From: Taudactylus pleione
Taxonomy: Eukaryota; Chordata; Amphibia; Anura; Myobatrachidae
DNA: 64,000 bases
NCBI GenBank assembly: GCA_031769625.1
Contig: JAUIMM010000637.1
Coordinates: 1,837,501 to 1,901,500 of the forward strand
Direction of reading: 5' to 3'
The position numbers and the translations under genes are program-made. This document shows positions 22,071-33,921 of this stretch, one piece after another. The notes under the pieces are model-generated. The model was given only the letters and a program-made list of their open reading frames with translations. It did no database searches and was not told where the DNA came from. Numbering within the stretch: position 1 is the first letter of the stretch; each line of letters begins with the position of its first letter.

Positions 22071-22320
22071 ACTCCATACTTGCCTACACTCCCTATTTTT
22101 CAAGTAGCCCCCGCACCCTCGGAAGTGTAGGCAGATCTCCTGCATCCTGCCCACTTAGTAGTGAAGCGGGCAGGGTGGGGAGATTTAATGGGGAATTTGT
22201 GGGTCCGTGTGTAGGGGACTTTTACCAGAAAGGCGTGGGCCTAATTGCACCACCAATTTGGCCCCGAACTGGCCTGCAGAAGCAGCTCTCCGGGCTGCTC
22301 CCGGAAAGGATGAAAACAAA

Positions 22321-22858
22321 GGGCCTGATTCAGAGCCGCTCGCCATTTGCGAACGAGCGCACGCTCTGCATCAGGGCGGGGAGTTTTTTTTTTTTTCCTG
22401 TCCGCTCGCTAAGTTGTGGGTGCCCACCCACAGCTAGTGAGAGCGGGCAGGAGATGGTCATGATTATCGTGACCAACGGCATTGCGAGGAGACCCAAAGG
22501 TAGGGTCTCAGCACTCGCAATGCCGAGTGGACTTCCAGCTCTAATAGAGCCGGAAGTCCACTACTGACATCACGGCGTGCGCAACGCATGTGCTATCCGT
22601 AGGGACTCCCATAAACGGCAGGCGTTCTTTCGGGAACGCCTCCGTTTGTTCAGCCACCCCCCCTACCCGCCTACAAAACGGGGCGAGCTGTCGATCAACA
22701 TCAACAGCCGCCCCGTTTTGCTGCGAGCTCCGGAGCGAGTGAAAGTCTCACTCGCTACGGGGCACGCACACGCGTTGCGCACACCGTGCGTGCGCACTGG
22801 GTCACCAGCGGCCCGCTTGCGAGCGCAATGCGCTTGCGAGCGGGTCTGAATCAGGCCC
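22321..22858 (-). mobile_element. Hairpin-train miniature element, family A copy 5
   Basis: The ends GGGCCTGATTCAGAGCCG and GGTCTGAATCAGGCCC flank it, with target duplication AAA. The hairpin order is reversed relative to 3162, so the copy lies on the minus strand. It is divergent: the central hairpin reads GTGGACTTCCAGCTCT / AGAGCCGGAAGTCCAC, different on both arms from the GTGATTTTGGCTCT pair of copy 1. A T-run at 22385-22398 is an expansion within it. Confidence 0.88.
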
Positions 22859-24779
22859 AAAGTCGGTAAGTATTCTTTACTCTATTCCCAACTCTAAATA
22901 AGGCCCTCAGTCGCACACAGATATACAAATGTCTGATATCAAATTAATCAGCACAGTCTGCTGGTGAGTCCTAGTCACATCGCATTGTGACTAAAGACAC
23001 ATTTTCGGACAATAACATCGCCCGGCGCTAGCAGAGTCTTACTGAACCTGGCGCACTGAGAGGGGCTTTTTAGCGCGACTGCAGCAGAGAGGTGTAAGGA
23101 CACATCTGTGTGAAAGAATCAGTCAGGATAGTCGGATATGTTTATATGGGGCAGGCTTGTAGTCGTAAGGCCGAGTGCTGTGGAAGGGAATGACCAATAT
23201 TATTATTATTATTTTGTTTTAAATTATTTTTTATATAACATGCCGGATAGGATAAGAAATGCAGAATTTGTGTTTCTTTTGCTTAAATGATCTCAGTTGG
23301 ATGATGACAGGGCCACTTTAAGTGGATATAAAGACAGCACCTAATACAATGTTCTCAACTGGGTAATTAAACAACATCCATCTTTTCCTACAGTAAATAT
23401 TGCCATTTTAACCTAAGATGACAGTCACGGTCACTGATTCAATTTCCAGTTCTGATGTATTTTTAGACGTGTCTGTTGCTTGCAAATACAGGATTGTAGT
23501 TAATGAGGCAGCAGACTGATCAGAGCACGGAGCCTGCCGAGTGAGTGATGGCGCAGGACCTGTAATAACTGGCCCCATGTGACCTGCCATACTGCTCTTC
23601 TCTACTGCTTTCTGGCATTTAGTTGCACAAAATGGCTTTATGTTCTGATGACGACCGAATAACTAAATTCATGTAAATGACCGCATTAAGTGAATGAAGA
23701 TTTAATTGACGTTTTGGCCTTGTGAAATGCCCCAAGCTCCTAAGTTCTGTGTGCTTGTCTCAGAAACGATTAGCAACCCTAATGCAGAATTTCCAAAAGC
23801 AAAGTATTCCACAGAGAGAGACCTAGAGTTGTGCCGTTTATGATACCTGATGCATATAATGTATCTGTGCCATTCTAATACCTTCCTATACATCTTGTGC
23901 TATGGAATATCCCATTTAGCACCCAGGTCTCTGCGATGTCTGAGTAAGATGGACTCCTCGGGGGTGGGGCTAGACTGGATGGAGGAACCTGACCGTTTAG
24001 AATAGGTAATTATGGAGTGGCAGGAGAGCTTATAAAGCTTGGTGTTAAGTTTTTTGCAAACTCATTGAGTGCCCAGTCCAGTTTGAGTGCCACTCCGATT
24101 GTGACTGTGACCGAGGACACCAGCTGCTATGTGACTGATGGTGTCTGAGCTTGGGGAGGGGAGTTTGGTGCTCAGTGTAAGAGGAGAGGCTGAGGATAGT
24201 CGGGGACTCAGGTCAGGCTGGCAGGTGAGTCTGTGAGAGAGTCTACAAGTGTGTATGTGGGTGTTTGCTCTGAGAGACACCTGTGATTAGCGAGACAGTG
24301 ACCATAGACAGAGAAGGAGTGCTATTGGTGCCCAGAGTAAGAGAGCGGCTGAATTTAGAGGTAGAGGTGAGAGACAGGATGGCAGACCCATCATCTGAGA
24401 ATGCCAACTCCTGTGCCCAGAGGTGTCAAGTGTTTTATAGTACAAAATAACTGAGAACTGTGCTGAATTGGTGGAGATGGAAATCTGTCAGTGTTATGTC
24501 AGTGTTGATACTGTGAATGTTGAAATGTTAAACGCAGGCAGGAGACATGAGGAACAGAGGAGAGGGCAGTGCTGCACACCATGAGAGACACATGGAAACG
24601 TTTGGAGACTCTAAAAGGAGGGAAGATGATAAATTCAGTGTCTGACATGCTGAGCCTGAGGTCGTTTTGGCACATCCAGGAGGAGACTGAGGGAGAGACT
24701 TGGGCATACAAGAAGGGACAAGAGATTGGAGTTAGCTGATGTGTGAGAAAAAAAAGATAGCAGGGTCAAAAGCATCAAG
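22859..24779. other. Intronic sequence, no supported gene
   Basis: There is a short (TTA)n/TTTTA tract near 23205-23230. The stretch 23960-24730 is G- and A-rich with repeated GAGAGAC and GTCTGTGAG words, and could be the 5' region of an unrecognised retroelement. I see no catalytic motif in it. Confidence 0.3.
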
Positions 24780-25214
24780 ACGCCACGAGCACTCCGTCGC
24801 TATGGGTCTCGCACCAAAGCGGGGCAGCTGTCGATTGTGATTGACAGCTTGCCCCGTTTTGGAGGCGGGTAGGGGGTGGCTGACCAACCGGAGGCATTCC
24901 CGAAGGAACGCCTGCCATTTGGGGGCGGCCCCACTGACATCACGAGTGATGTCAGTGGGTGAGCTTCCGGCTCTATTAGTGCCGAAATCTCACTGGGGCT
25001 TGCGGGAACGAGACCCTACCACAAGGGTCTCGTCACAAGCCCTGATGGTCACGATGGTCGTGACCATCGCGATCATCACCTGGACGCTCGCTAAAGCTGT
25101 GGGTGGTCACCCACAGCTTAGCGAGCGTCCAGGAAGCCGTCTTTAAAAAAAAAACAGGGAAGCCCTGATTCAGAGCAAGCGCTTTCAAAGAGCGTCCGAC
25201 TCTGAATCAGGCCC
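24780..25214 (+). mobile_element. Hairpin-train miniature element, family A copy 6 (left-truncated)
   Basis: It begins inside the third hairpin (GCCACGAGCACTCCGTCGC) and retains the rest to the right end CTGAATCAGGCCC. The hairpin at 25083-25130 is perfectly paired (CGCTCGCTAAAGCTGTGGGT / ACCCACAGCTTAGCGAGCG). A poly(A)-like run lies at 25147-25155. No left target flank is available. Confidence 0.85.
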
Positions 25215-25814
25215 TGTATTTGTTATATAGCCCATCAGAAAATGCAGCATATTGCACTCCAACAGAGGCCACCATTTTCATATGCAAAATCTATGCACAT
25301 TGCTTAAAACTGAACATGACAGGTACAAAACACGCACAAATGGCAGGATACGCTTGTTTTGCACTTTTGTAAATGATCCTTAGTACTAATGTCCCTTTAA
25401 ACTGGCTGTACACTGCGCGATAATCACGCAAACCAGACAACATTCAATGTATGATACTGAATAATGGTGATTCACATCCTGAAAGTGGCTGAAAAAAAAA
25501 GTCTGGATGGGTCAGTTTGCTTTTCAAACCTGTCTGATCCACCTGACCAGCATTTTGCCATATTTAGGCTGTGAATGGAAATCGGCTCCATACATTAGTA
25601 TGGAGGAGCTCCAACTATCAGGCAGTCCTCCTCCCATCTCCCTGTCGGATGGTCTATGGTACATGAGTGGTGGGATCTTAAACTGGAAGTATGATAGACT
25701 TTGTAATATTTAAAGGTGGCTCACTAGCCAGAGAGTTGAGCTGCACAATCATCATCAAAATGACCACTCTTGTTGGTGGCTGATTGGACAAGATCTGCGT
25801 ATACCATTCCCTAG
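25215..25814. other. Intronic sequence, nothing recognised
   Basis: This is plain intronic sequence between copy 6 of family A and the Gypsy element. No gene is supported. Confidence 0.3.
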
Positions 25815-25819
25815 ACTTC

Positions 25820-27010
25820 TGTTACAAGTCGCGGTCACGACTTGCTTCCCTCTAGCAATTTACCTCCTTCTGGCAGTCTGGTTCCAATTCCGTCGGTTGC
25901 TAGGCGATATGGACGCCGCAGGATGTCACGTGCTGTCCACAGCACAGCATGATTGGTTCCTTCCCCTTTATGTATACACTGGCCTTTTGCCACCTCGCCG
26001 ACTATAGCGTCCCTTGTGGATTTCTTGGTTCTGCTGCATGGTCAGTGTTCTCATTTTTCCTGGTTGTAGCTTATGCTGTTTCCCCAGCTTCCGGATGCTC
26101 AATCAGCCTCCTGGCTGCTACTGGCTTCCAAACCACTACATCAACTCTTTAAATTGAACTACCGGCTTAGCCACACCATCGGCATACAAAGCTGCACCAT
26201 CGGCGTAGAACGAAGCACCATCGGCTCTCAAAGCCGCATCACTGGCTTCCAAGCCACTACATCAACTCTTTAAATTGTTCTACTGTCTTTAGCCGCACCA
26301 TCAGCATAAGCCGCCCCATCGGCGTACATCGCTGCACCATCGGCAATACAACTCCGCACCATCGGCTCTCAAAGCCGCATCACTGGCTTCCAAACCACTA
26401 CATCAACTTTTTAAATTGTAATACTGGCTTTAGCCGCACCATCGGCATACAAAGCCACACCATCGGCGTAGAACGCCGCACCATCGGCTCTCAAAGCCGC
26501 ATCACTGGCTTCCAAGCAATTGCATCGACTCTTCAAATTTTACCACCGGCACAACGCCGCACCATCGGCGTACGACGCCGCATCACCGATTTCCAAACCA
26601 CTTCATCAATTCTTCAAATTGTACTGCCAGCTTCAGCCGCAACATCGGCTCTCATAGCCACACCATCAGCTTCACCATCGGCTCTCAAAGCCGCATCACT
26701 GATTTCCAAACCACTTCATATATTCTTCAAATTGTACTGCCGGCTTCAGCCGCATCATCGGCTCTCATAGCTGCACCATCAGCTTCTTAGCAGTACTACT
26801 GGCTTTCCTCCCAGTATCCTTTATCTCCTGCTATTCTCTGGTTTCCAAAGGTAATCAGTGTAATCCTCTACTACCCGAGTATTAGGTGCAGGCGGCCACT
26901 TAAGTAACGGTGAACTTCTTCCTGTTCTAAGGGAACAGCGGGTGGCTGTTAGCAGAAGACCTCTCCTGGGTTCTAGGGGTTTACACAAAACAGCCTAGGA
27001 ATCCGTAACA
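25820..27010 (+). repeat. Gypsy 5' LTR (1191 bp)
   Basis: It begins TGTTACAAGTCGCGGTCACG and ends AATCCGTAACA. The middle (about 26100-26780) is a tandem array of imperfect units of roughly 80-140 bases with words such as GCACCATCGGC, CAAAGCCGCATCACTGGC and CATCAACTCTTTAAATTG. Six copies of the last word (some as CTTCAAATT) are visible. The 3' LTR has about ten. Confidence 0.93.
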
Positions 27011-27034
27011 TTATAGTCGGGCATAAAAGATAAT

Positions 27035-27816
27035 ATGGAACAGGCACAGAATCCTGCTCAGGTGCTTGCTGCACAAAGTTCTCACACTAAAGGTTCAAGA
27101 GCTTTCCCTTCGTGTTGAGGAGGTTCGGTCTCCAGCAGCTCCAGTTGCTAAGATGAACTTGCCAGATCGTTTTGCCGGGGATCACAAACAATTCCTCAAC
27201 TTCTGAGAAAGTTGTAAACTATACTTCAGGTTACGTCCCGTCTCCTCTGGTTCAGAGTCTCAACGAGTAGGTCTGGTCATTTCTCTTCTCCAGGGAGATC
27301 CTCAGACTTGGGCCTTTGGGTTACCCTCAACATAGCTCTACAGTCTGTCAATGCCTTCTTTTCTGCTATGGGATTATTGTATGACGACCCTGACAGAACT
27401 GATTTGGCTGAGTCGAAATTACGCTCCCTCAGGCAGGGACAGAAGGCAGCGGAAGATTATTATTCAGAGTTCTGTAGATTGGCGGTGGATTCTGGTTGGA
27501 ATGACCCAGCCTTGCGCAGCCAATTTCGCCTTGGACTCTCTGAGGCCATCAAACATATCCTCGTCCAGCATCCCCCATCTGAATCTTTGGATGATCTCAT
27601 GCATAAGGCAATCAGAATTTACCGTCATCTCCGTGAACGTAGATGGGAGCGGAATCTTCCTACAAGAATCGCCTTGGTCTCCCATCTGGGTTCCATCCTC
27701 GGATCAGGAAGACCCTATGAAAATTAGTGCCTGTCGGTTCTGAAGAGAGATGTAGGAGACGTTCCCAGGGTCACTGTATGTATTTCGGGGACAAGCGACA
27801 TTCCTTGAGTAATTGT
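27035..27816 (+). pseudogene. gag: Gypsy gag (broken)
   Basis: It starts ATGGAACAGGCACAGAATCC just after the 5' LTR. A capsid-like stretch is recognisable at 27308-27700 (DRTDLAESKLRSLRQG, then YYSEFCRLAVDSGW, then LRSQFRLGLSEAIK), as in Ty3/Gypsy retrotransposon Gag. In-frame stops occur between 27110 and 27300. A zinc knuckle lies at 27775-27816 with pattern C-x2-F-x4-H-x4-C. The second cysteine is replaced by phenylalanine, which would abolish zinc binding. An upstream frameshift separates it from the capsid frame. Confidence 0.85.
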
Positions 27817-27839
27817 CCACTCAAGCCAGTAAAAGGCAA

Positions 27840-28250
27840 GGCCTAGGTGTTCGGGAGGAATTGCATGTAGGCCTGGCTCCCAGTTCCTCCGAAAACTCTG
27901 TACTAGTTCCAGCAGCTATCCAACTCTCCAATTCCACTCTAGCCACTTCTGCATTTTTGGATAGCGGTGCAGCCGGCAATTTTATGGATTTCTTCTTGTT
28001 TGAGTCTCTGGGTATATCCGCTGTCCCTGTGGACTGGATGGAGGACTGGTCTCAAATGGTTTTAGCAAGATCAAAACATCTCCTTTTCGGTTGTCCGTTG
28101 GAGTTCTACATTCTGAGATCAACTTGTTTTTCCTTCTCCAGTGTCCGTTAGCACCCATCGTTCTTGGTCTCCCTTGGCTCAGGGATCATAATCCCATTAT
28201 TGACTGGTCCTCCGGGGAAATCATGAAATGGAGACATGCCTGCCAGTGTC
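27840..28250 (+). pseudogene. pol: Gypsy protease and pol linker (broken)
   Basis: An aspartic-protease active-site motif FLDSGAAGNFM (D-S-G) lies near 27953-27985. Further on, VLGLPWLRDHNPIIDWSSGE (about 28160-28220) is the conserved linker that precedes RT in vertebrate Gypsy elements. The two blocks are in different frames, so at least one frameshift lies between them. Confidence 0.85.
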
Positions 28251-28329
28251 ATTGTCTTGCTGTACCTGTTCGGGCGGTTCAGCCTGCTGTTGCTGAAACT
28301 CCTCCTACCATTCCTGTCCAGTATCGGTC

Positions 28330-29690
28330 GGGGCCGGTTTCTTCTTTGTTGAGAAGAAGGACGGTTCCCTCCGTCCGTGCATCAACAAGTGTCTCAACAA
28401 CCTGCTGCCTCTCATTTCGGTCCTTTTTGATCAATTGCGTCAAGCCACTATCTTTTCTAAGATTGACCTCCAGGGAGCTTACAACCTGCTCTGAATTAGG
28501 AGTGGCGACGAGTGGAAGACGGATTTTAGTACTCACTCAGGACACTATGAGTACCTGGTCATGCCGTTCGGCCTAGCAAACGCATCGGCAGTCTTCCAAG
28601 ATCTTATAAACTATGGGCCTGATTCAGAGCCGGACGCAATTAGCGCTCGCTCGTCCAGAAAATAGGGGTGGCTATTCAAATCAACCGTTCGCTCTTTGCG
28701 GTCTGTTCACACCTCTAGGTCTGAACGAGAGAATAAAACTTGCGGTCGTTTTTTGAAACAATACGCCCCCTGGCCGCTTGCATCCTACGTCATGTCCGCT
28801 ATTAGATTAATCGAGTACATCGACCAGGGTATGAACTGCTCGCTATTCTTGGGGTTGGTTTTTGCTACCACAATTTTGCGAGCAGTTCTGGCTATAAAAT
28901 AACCCAGTGACGTGGTCAATGATGCTGCTGTTTTAATTATGCACACCCATAAAACGCCCGTTTTGACCTTTAAGCACGCCTGCGTTCGGATCTCCACTCC
29001 CGTTTTCAAGCACCTTCCCCCGTTACCACCCACATACACCTACTCCTGTCACTCAAATTATCAGGCATTCGCTATTTTGCGAGCACATGAATTTCGGCCG
29101 CACTGACTGGTTCGCGCATGCGTATAACGATCCGTACGCATGCGCAGTTGGGCAAACATCACTCGGAGCGAACGAGCGGCCGCTTACGAGCGGCTCTGAA
29201 TCAGGCCCAATGTCCTTTGTGAATTCCTGGGAGTTTTTGTGGTCATGTACCTTTGATGACATTCTCATCCACTCACAGTCAGTGAATCAACATCATCAGC
29301 ATGTCTGCCAAGTTCTGCAGAAGTTGCGGGAGAACCGTCTTTATGCCAAGCTGGAGAAGTGTTACTTCGATGACACTCAAGTAACGTTTCCTAGGCTACA
29401 TAGTATCTTCCCATGGATTTTCTATAGATCCAAGTAAAGTCGAAACCATACTGAAGTGGGTCCAACCAACTACCCTTAAAGCTATTCAGTGTTTCCTCGG
29501 TTTTGCTAATTACTATTGAAGGTTTATCAAGTCATTCTCTGCTATTGTGGCACCCATTGTAGAACTGACCAAAAAAGTAGCTGACACCTTTAATTGGACA
29601 TCCAAAGCTGTTCAAACTTTCGAGGCTCTTAAGACCGCATTCACACAGGCTCCAATGCTTCGCTATCCTAATCCTGATCTCCAGTTTGTC
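28330..29690 (+). pseudogene. pol: Gypsy reverse transcriptase, split by a miniature element
   Basis: RT blocks are seen in order: [10 protein letters not shown] (about 28350), [13 protein letters not shown] (about 28450, with a stop after it), and [18 protein letters not shown] (about 28560-28614). Sequence then jumps across the family B element (28615-29208) and resumes with [13 protein letters not shown] and a DDILIHS-type catalytic box at 29248-29270. There a 1-base insertion separates the Leu from the two Asp codons. The RT thumb and connection follow (29300-29690), with further stops. Confidence 0.9.
28615..29208 (+). mobile_element. TIR miniature element, family B copy 2, inside Gypsy RT
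   Basis: The ends GGGCCTGATTCAGAGCCGG and GGCTCTGAATCAGGCCC are near-perfect inverted repeats. The flanking triplets are TAT and AAT, a 3-bp duplication with one change. The host reading frame (N-Y then V-L) is restored by removing it, which confirms both ends. It is younger than the Gypsy insertion. Confidence 0.92.
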
Positions 29691-30063
29691 CTTTAAGTTG
29701 ACGCCTCCAAGATAGGAGCTGGAGGGATTCTGTGAACAACAAACTGCACCCCTGTGCTTTTTTCACCATGGCAGAATGCAACTGTGATGTTGGTAATCGG
29801 GAGCTGCTCGCCATTAAGTGGGCCTTCGAGGACTGGAGGCATTGGCTAGAGGGGGCCAAACATCAAGTCACGGTTCTTACTGACCATAAGAACTTATCGT
29901 GCATTCAGTCTGCCAAAAGACTGAATTCCAGACAAACACGTTGGGCGTTGTTTTTTACCCGGTTTAATTTCCTCATTTCTTTTCGTCCTGGGTCAAGAAA
30001 CGTTAAAGCTGATGCCCTCTCCAGGAGCTTTGTACCAGTGCAACAGGCCATTATCTCAGATTA
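29690..30063 (+). pseudogene. pol: Gypsy RNase H domain (broken)
   Basis: [12 protein letters not shown] at about 29698 carries the first RNase H Asp. [20 protein letters not shown] (about 29796-29855) carries the Glu, and [11 protein letters not shown] (about 29873) the next Asp. [17 protein letters not shown] near 30030 is the usual tail. One frame is open for 110 codons across 29732-30064. An in-frame stop after GIL breaks the link to RT. Confidence 0.9.
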
Positions 30064-30179
30064 ACCTATTATTCTGGATTCTCGCATTCACTGTGCTATC
30101 ACCCGGAATTTGGCTAAACTCAGTCAGGCCTGTCAGACGGAAACACCCCGGTATTCTGTTTGTCCCAAAAAAACTCAGG

Positions 30180-31265
30180 AAGTGAGTTCTACTGGATTTC
30201 CACTCTCGACGAGCTTTCTGTCATCCGGGCATTAGTAAGACTCTAGAGTTACTCTCCCGCTCGGTCTGGTGGCCATCTCTGTCCAAATATGTTTGTGAAT
30301 TTGTCCTGACATGTGAGGTCTGTCCCCGAAATAAAACACCTCGAACAGCTCCTTCCGGTCTGTTGTTTCCTCTCTCCATACCTAAGAGACCCTGGATACA
30401 CATAGCCATGGACTTTATTGTCGCTATCCCAGTTTCTGCTAGATGCTCTGTTATCTGTACTGTGGTGGACCGATTTAGCAAGATGGCACATTTAGTTCCT
30501 TTGACTGAGTAACCCTCTGCCAATGAACACTCCGGCTTGTTCTTTCAACATATCATTCGCCTGCATGGATTACCTGTGAATATTGTGTCGGATCGAGGAA
30601 CATAATTTGTGGCACAGTTTCGGAGAGCCTTCTATTCTTCCTTGGGCATCTGCCTCAGCCTCTTGTCGGGGTACCATCCTCAATCCAATGTACAAACTGA
30701 GCGCGTTAACCAGTCTCTGGAGCAATATTTACGCTGTTATGTTTCCAAATTTAATAATGACTGGGTTTCTCATCTGCCGCTTGCAGACTTTGCTTTTAAC
30801 AGCTCGTGTCACTCAGCGTCCTCAGTTTCTCCTTTCATTTGTGTCACTGGTCAACATCCCAGAGCAAATTCTTTTGACTCCAGTTTGACTGTTTCGCCTT
30901 TAGTTTCTCAGCTCCGTCGCATTTGAAGCAAGGTTCATCAAAGCCTTCGGAAGGTCTCTCACCAGCCCAAGGAGTCTGCTGATAGGCATCGGAGGTCATG
31001 TGTGTTTAAGAAGGGCGATTTGGTTTGGTTTTCTACGAAAAACATCAAGCTTCGTCAACCTACTCAGAAATTAGGTCCTAGGTTTATTGGCCCATTTCGC
31101 ATCATTGCTCAGGTGAATCCAGCAGCTATCAACCTTCAATTACCCATGTCTCTCTGCATCAACAACACTTTTCACTGTTCCTTATTTAAAACCAGTCTTC
31201 AGCTCCGTCAAATTCAAGCCCAAGTTTCCATCCAGACCTGCTTCGATTGTGGTCCAGGGTCAACA
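30180..31265 (+). pseudogene. pol: Gypsy integrase (broken)
   Basis: The HHCC zinc region ends with CEVCPRNKTPR near 30320-30350. The catalytic core shows HIAMDFIVAIP (first Asp, about 30405), IVSDRGT followed by a stop where Q is expected (second Asp, about 30585-30605), and HPQSNVQTERVNQSLEQYLR (Glu, about 30675-30735). The GPY/F module appears as LGPRFIGPFRI near 31075-31110. Stops follow TE at about 30510 and after the core at about 30924. Confidence 0.9.
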
Positions 31266-31277
31266 TGAATTTGTCAT

Positions 31278-31412
31278 TGATCTTGGACTCTAGGATTTCC
31301 AGGGGTCGTTTGCAGTTATTGGTCCATTGGAAGGGCTATGGCCCGGAAGAACGCTCCTGGGTCCCTAAGAGTGCCCTACATGCTCCTAGGCTGAAGAGAC
31401 TTTTCTTCTGAG
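31278..31412 (+). pseudogene. pol: Gypsy pol C-terminal chromodomain
   Basis: In the frame beginning at 31278 the sequence reads [20 protein letters not shown], followed by [17 protein letters not shown] and a stop at 31410-31412. The V-x-W-K-G-Y-x-x-x-x-x-(S/T)-W-x-P pattern is diagnostic of the chromodomain. It places the element among chromoviruses and would target integration to modified histones. Its frame is offset from the integrase GPY/F frame by a frameshift. Confidence 0.9.
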
Positions 31413-31474
31413 ATTTTCCTGGCAAACCAGGTTCTTGGCGTTCTTCAACTCCGCATCAAGGGGGGGGGGGGGAC

Positions 31475-33115
31475 TGTTACAAGTCACGGTCATGACTTGC
31501 TTCCCTCTAGCAATTTACCTCCTTTTGGCAGTCTGGTTCCAGTTCCATCAGTTGCTAGGCGATCTAGACGCTGCAAGATGTCACGTGTTGTCCACAACAT
31601 GGCATGATTGGTTCCTTCCCCTTTTTGTACACGGTGGACTTTTGCCACCTCGCCGACTATAGCGTTCCTTGTGGACTTCTCGGCTCTGCTGCATGGTCAG
31701 CGTTCTCATCTTTCCTGGTTGTAGTTTATGCTGTTTCTCCAGCTTCCAGACGCTCCGTCAGCCTCCTGGCTGCTACTGGCTTCCAAACCACTACATCAAC
31801 TCTTTAAATTGAACTACCAGCTTAGCCACACCATCGGCATACAAAGCCGCACAATTCGTGTACATCGGCTCTCAAAGCCACATCACTGGTATCCATGCCA
31901 CAACATCAACTCTTTAAATTGTTCTACCGGCTTTAGCAGCACCACTGGCATAAACCGCACCATCGGCGTACAACGCCACACCATCGGCTCTCAAAGCCGC
32001 ATCACTGACTTCCAAGCCATTACATCAACTCTTCAAATTGTACTACCGGCTTTAGCCGCACTATCGGCGTACAAAGCCGCATCACTAGCTTCCAAGCCAC
32101 TACATCAACTCTTTAAATTGTAATACTGGCTTTAGCCGCACCATCGGCGTACAAAGCCGCACTATTGGCGTACAACGCCGGACCATTGGTTCTTAAAGCC
32201 ACATCACTGGCCTCTAAGCCACTACATCAACTCTTTAAATTGTGATACCGGCTTTAGCCGCACCATCGGTGTACAACGCCGCACCATTGACTCTCAAAGC
32301 TACATCACTGGTATCCATGCCACTACATCAACTCTTTAAATTGTTCTACTGGCTTTAGCAGCACCACTGGCATAAACCGCACCATCGGCTCTCAAAGCCG
32401 CATCACTGACTTCCAAGCCATTACATCAACTCTTCAAATTGTACTACCGGCTTTAGCCGCACTATCGGCGTACAAAGCCGCACCATCGGCTCGCAAAGCC
32501 GCATCACTGGCTTCCAAGCCACTACATCAACTCTTTAAATTGTAATACTGGCTTTAGCCGCACCATCGGCGTACAAAGCCACACCATTGGCGTACAACGC
32601 CGGACCATTGGTTCTCAAAGCCACATCACTGGCCTCTAAGCCACTACATCAACTCTTTAAATTGTGATACCGGCTTTAGCCGCACCATCGGCGTACAACG
32701 CCGCACCATTGACTCTCAAAGCAGCATCACTGGCTTCCAAGCAATTGCATCAACTCTTCAAATTGTACCACTGGCTTTAGCTGCACCATCAGCGCACAAC
32801 GCCACACCATTGGCTCTCAAAGCCGCATCACTGATTTACAAACCACTTCATCAATTCTTCTTCATAGCCGCACCATCAGCTTCTTAGCCGTACTACTGAC
32901 TTTCCTTCCAATATCCTGTATCTCCTGCTATTCTCTGGTTTCCATAGGTAATCAATGTAAACCTCTACTACCGCAAGTATTAAGTCCAGGTGGCCACTTA
33001 AGTACCGGTGAACGTCTTCCAGTTCTAAGGGAACAGCGGGTGGTTGTTAGTGGCAGAAGACCTCGCTAGCCTGGGTTCTAGGGGTTTACACGGAACAGCC
33101 TAGGAATCCGTAACA
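31475..33115 (+). repeat. Gypsy 3' LTR (1641 bp)
   Basis: It is homologous to the 5' LTR end to end but 450 bases longer, because the internal tandem array has about ten units. CATCAACTCTTTAAATT or the CTTCAAATT variant occurs near 31795, 31904, 32023, 32103, 32225, 32325, 32425, 32526, 32647 and 32748. The first 150 bases differ from the 5' LTR at about a dozen sites, mostly C-to-T or G-to-A, which marks an old insertion. Confidence 0.93.
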
Positions 33116-33120
33116 ACTTC

Positions 33121-33921
33121 CAGCTTTACAGCTAGTATGGTTGGGAAATTACTGTACACACAGGCTGATAGCGACCAACTTTCACCATACCCAGTAGCAA
33201 TTCTACTTATTTAGACTATCATTTGGCCTCACAGTCGTTTTGGTGTTACAAGCGCTACAATAACAAAACGGCTGGCAAACACCAGATGCATTATCCCAGC
33301 ATGCGTGGCAGTCTTTATTTTTAACAAATCACAATACTTGCATGCCGCACACCTACCCACCATGCCAGCACCAATCACCCCTTCTCAGTGCAACTTTTGC
33401 TGTTTACTACAAATTTTTGAGGGAGAGTGGGGCAGTATCTTCTATTCTTGGGATCATGGCGCTATGCAGTGATGTCACACAGTCTGGCACTACATCCTAA
33501 GCCCACTACAAACATGGAGGAGCAGAAGCTGGTCGCTTCATAAGTAAAAAGTGCCCGTCTGCTGCTCCCCCATGCCAGTAGCCAGTCCTCAGTGTGGGGC
33601 ACCACGGTGACAATCAAGATGCAGAGTGAGTGACATTATTTTCACTGGTTCATTCCACCTATTTATAAAAACCTATTTATGGGATATCCCCAAAAAACGC
33701 TCGTATTCACTGAATGTGTCTACATGGGAATGCAGCAGGTATTGGAGCTTTCTGCTGCGATCCCAGCGAAAGCATCTGCTTTACTGACAAATTTACATAG
33801 GTCCTGGAATGCAAATTTCAGAGCTTGGCCTCAGTAACTAACACTGGATGGTGTCAGCCATTATAGCCTATGAGTTACATTCTGCATAAGTTACCAGGAG
33901 AGAGATCCCAGCTCGCACATT
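33121..33921. other. Intronic sequence, nothing recognised
   Basis: No supported gene or element lies between the Gypsy element and family A copy 7. Confidence 0.3.

Larger units (their letters stand above)
25820..33115 (+). mobile_element. Chromodomain Gypsy (Ty3) LTR retrotransposon, inactive
   Basis: This is a complete but mutated element. The 5' LTR is 25820-27010 and the 3' LTR 31475-33115, each beginning TGTTACAAGTC and ending GAATCCGTAACA. A perfect 5-base target duplication ACTTC flanks it (25815-25819 and 33116-33120). A G-rich polypurine tract (31458-31474) precedes the 3' LTR. The order gag, protease, RT, RNase H, integrase, chromodomain defines the chromovirus branch. There is no envelope gene. 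Stops and frameshifts are scattered through gag and pol, and a family B miniature element sits in RT. No primer-binding site matching a tRNA was identified after the 5' LTR. Confidence 0.95.
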
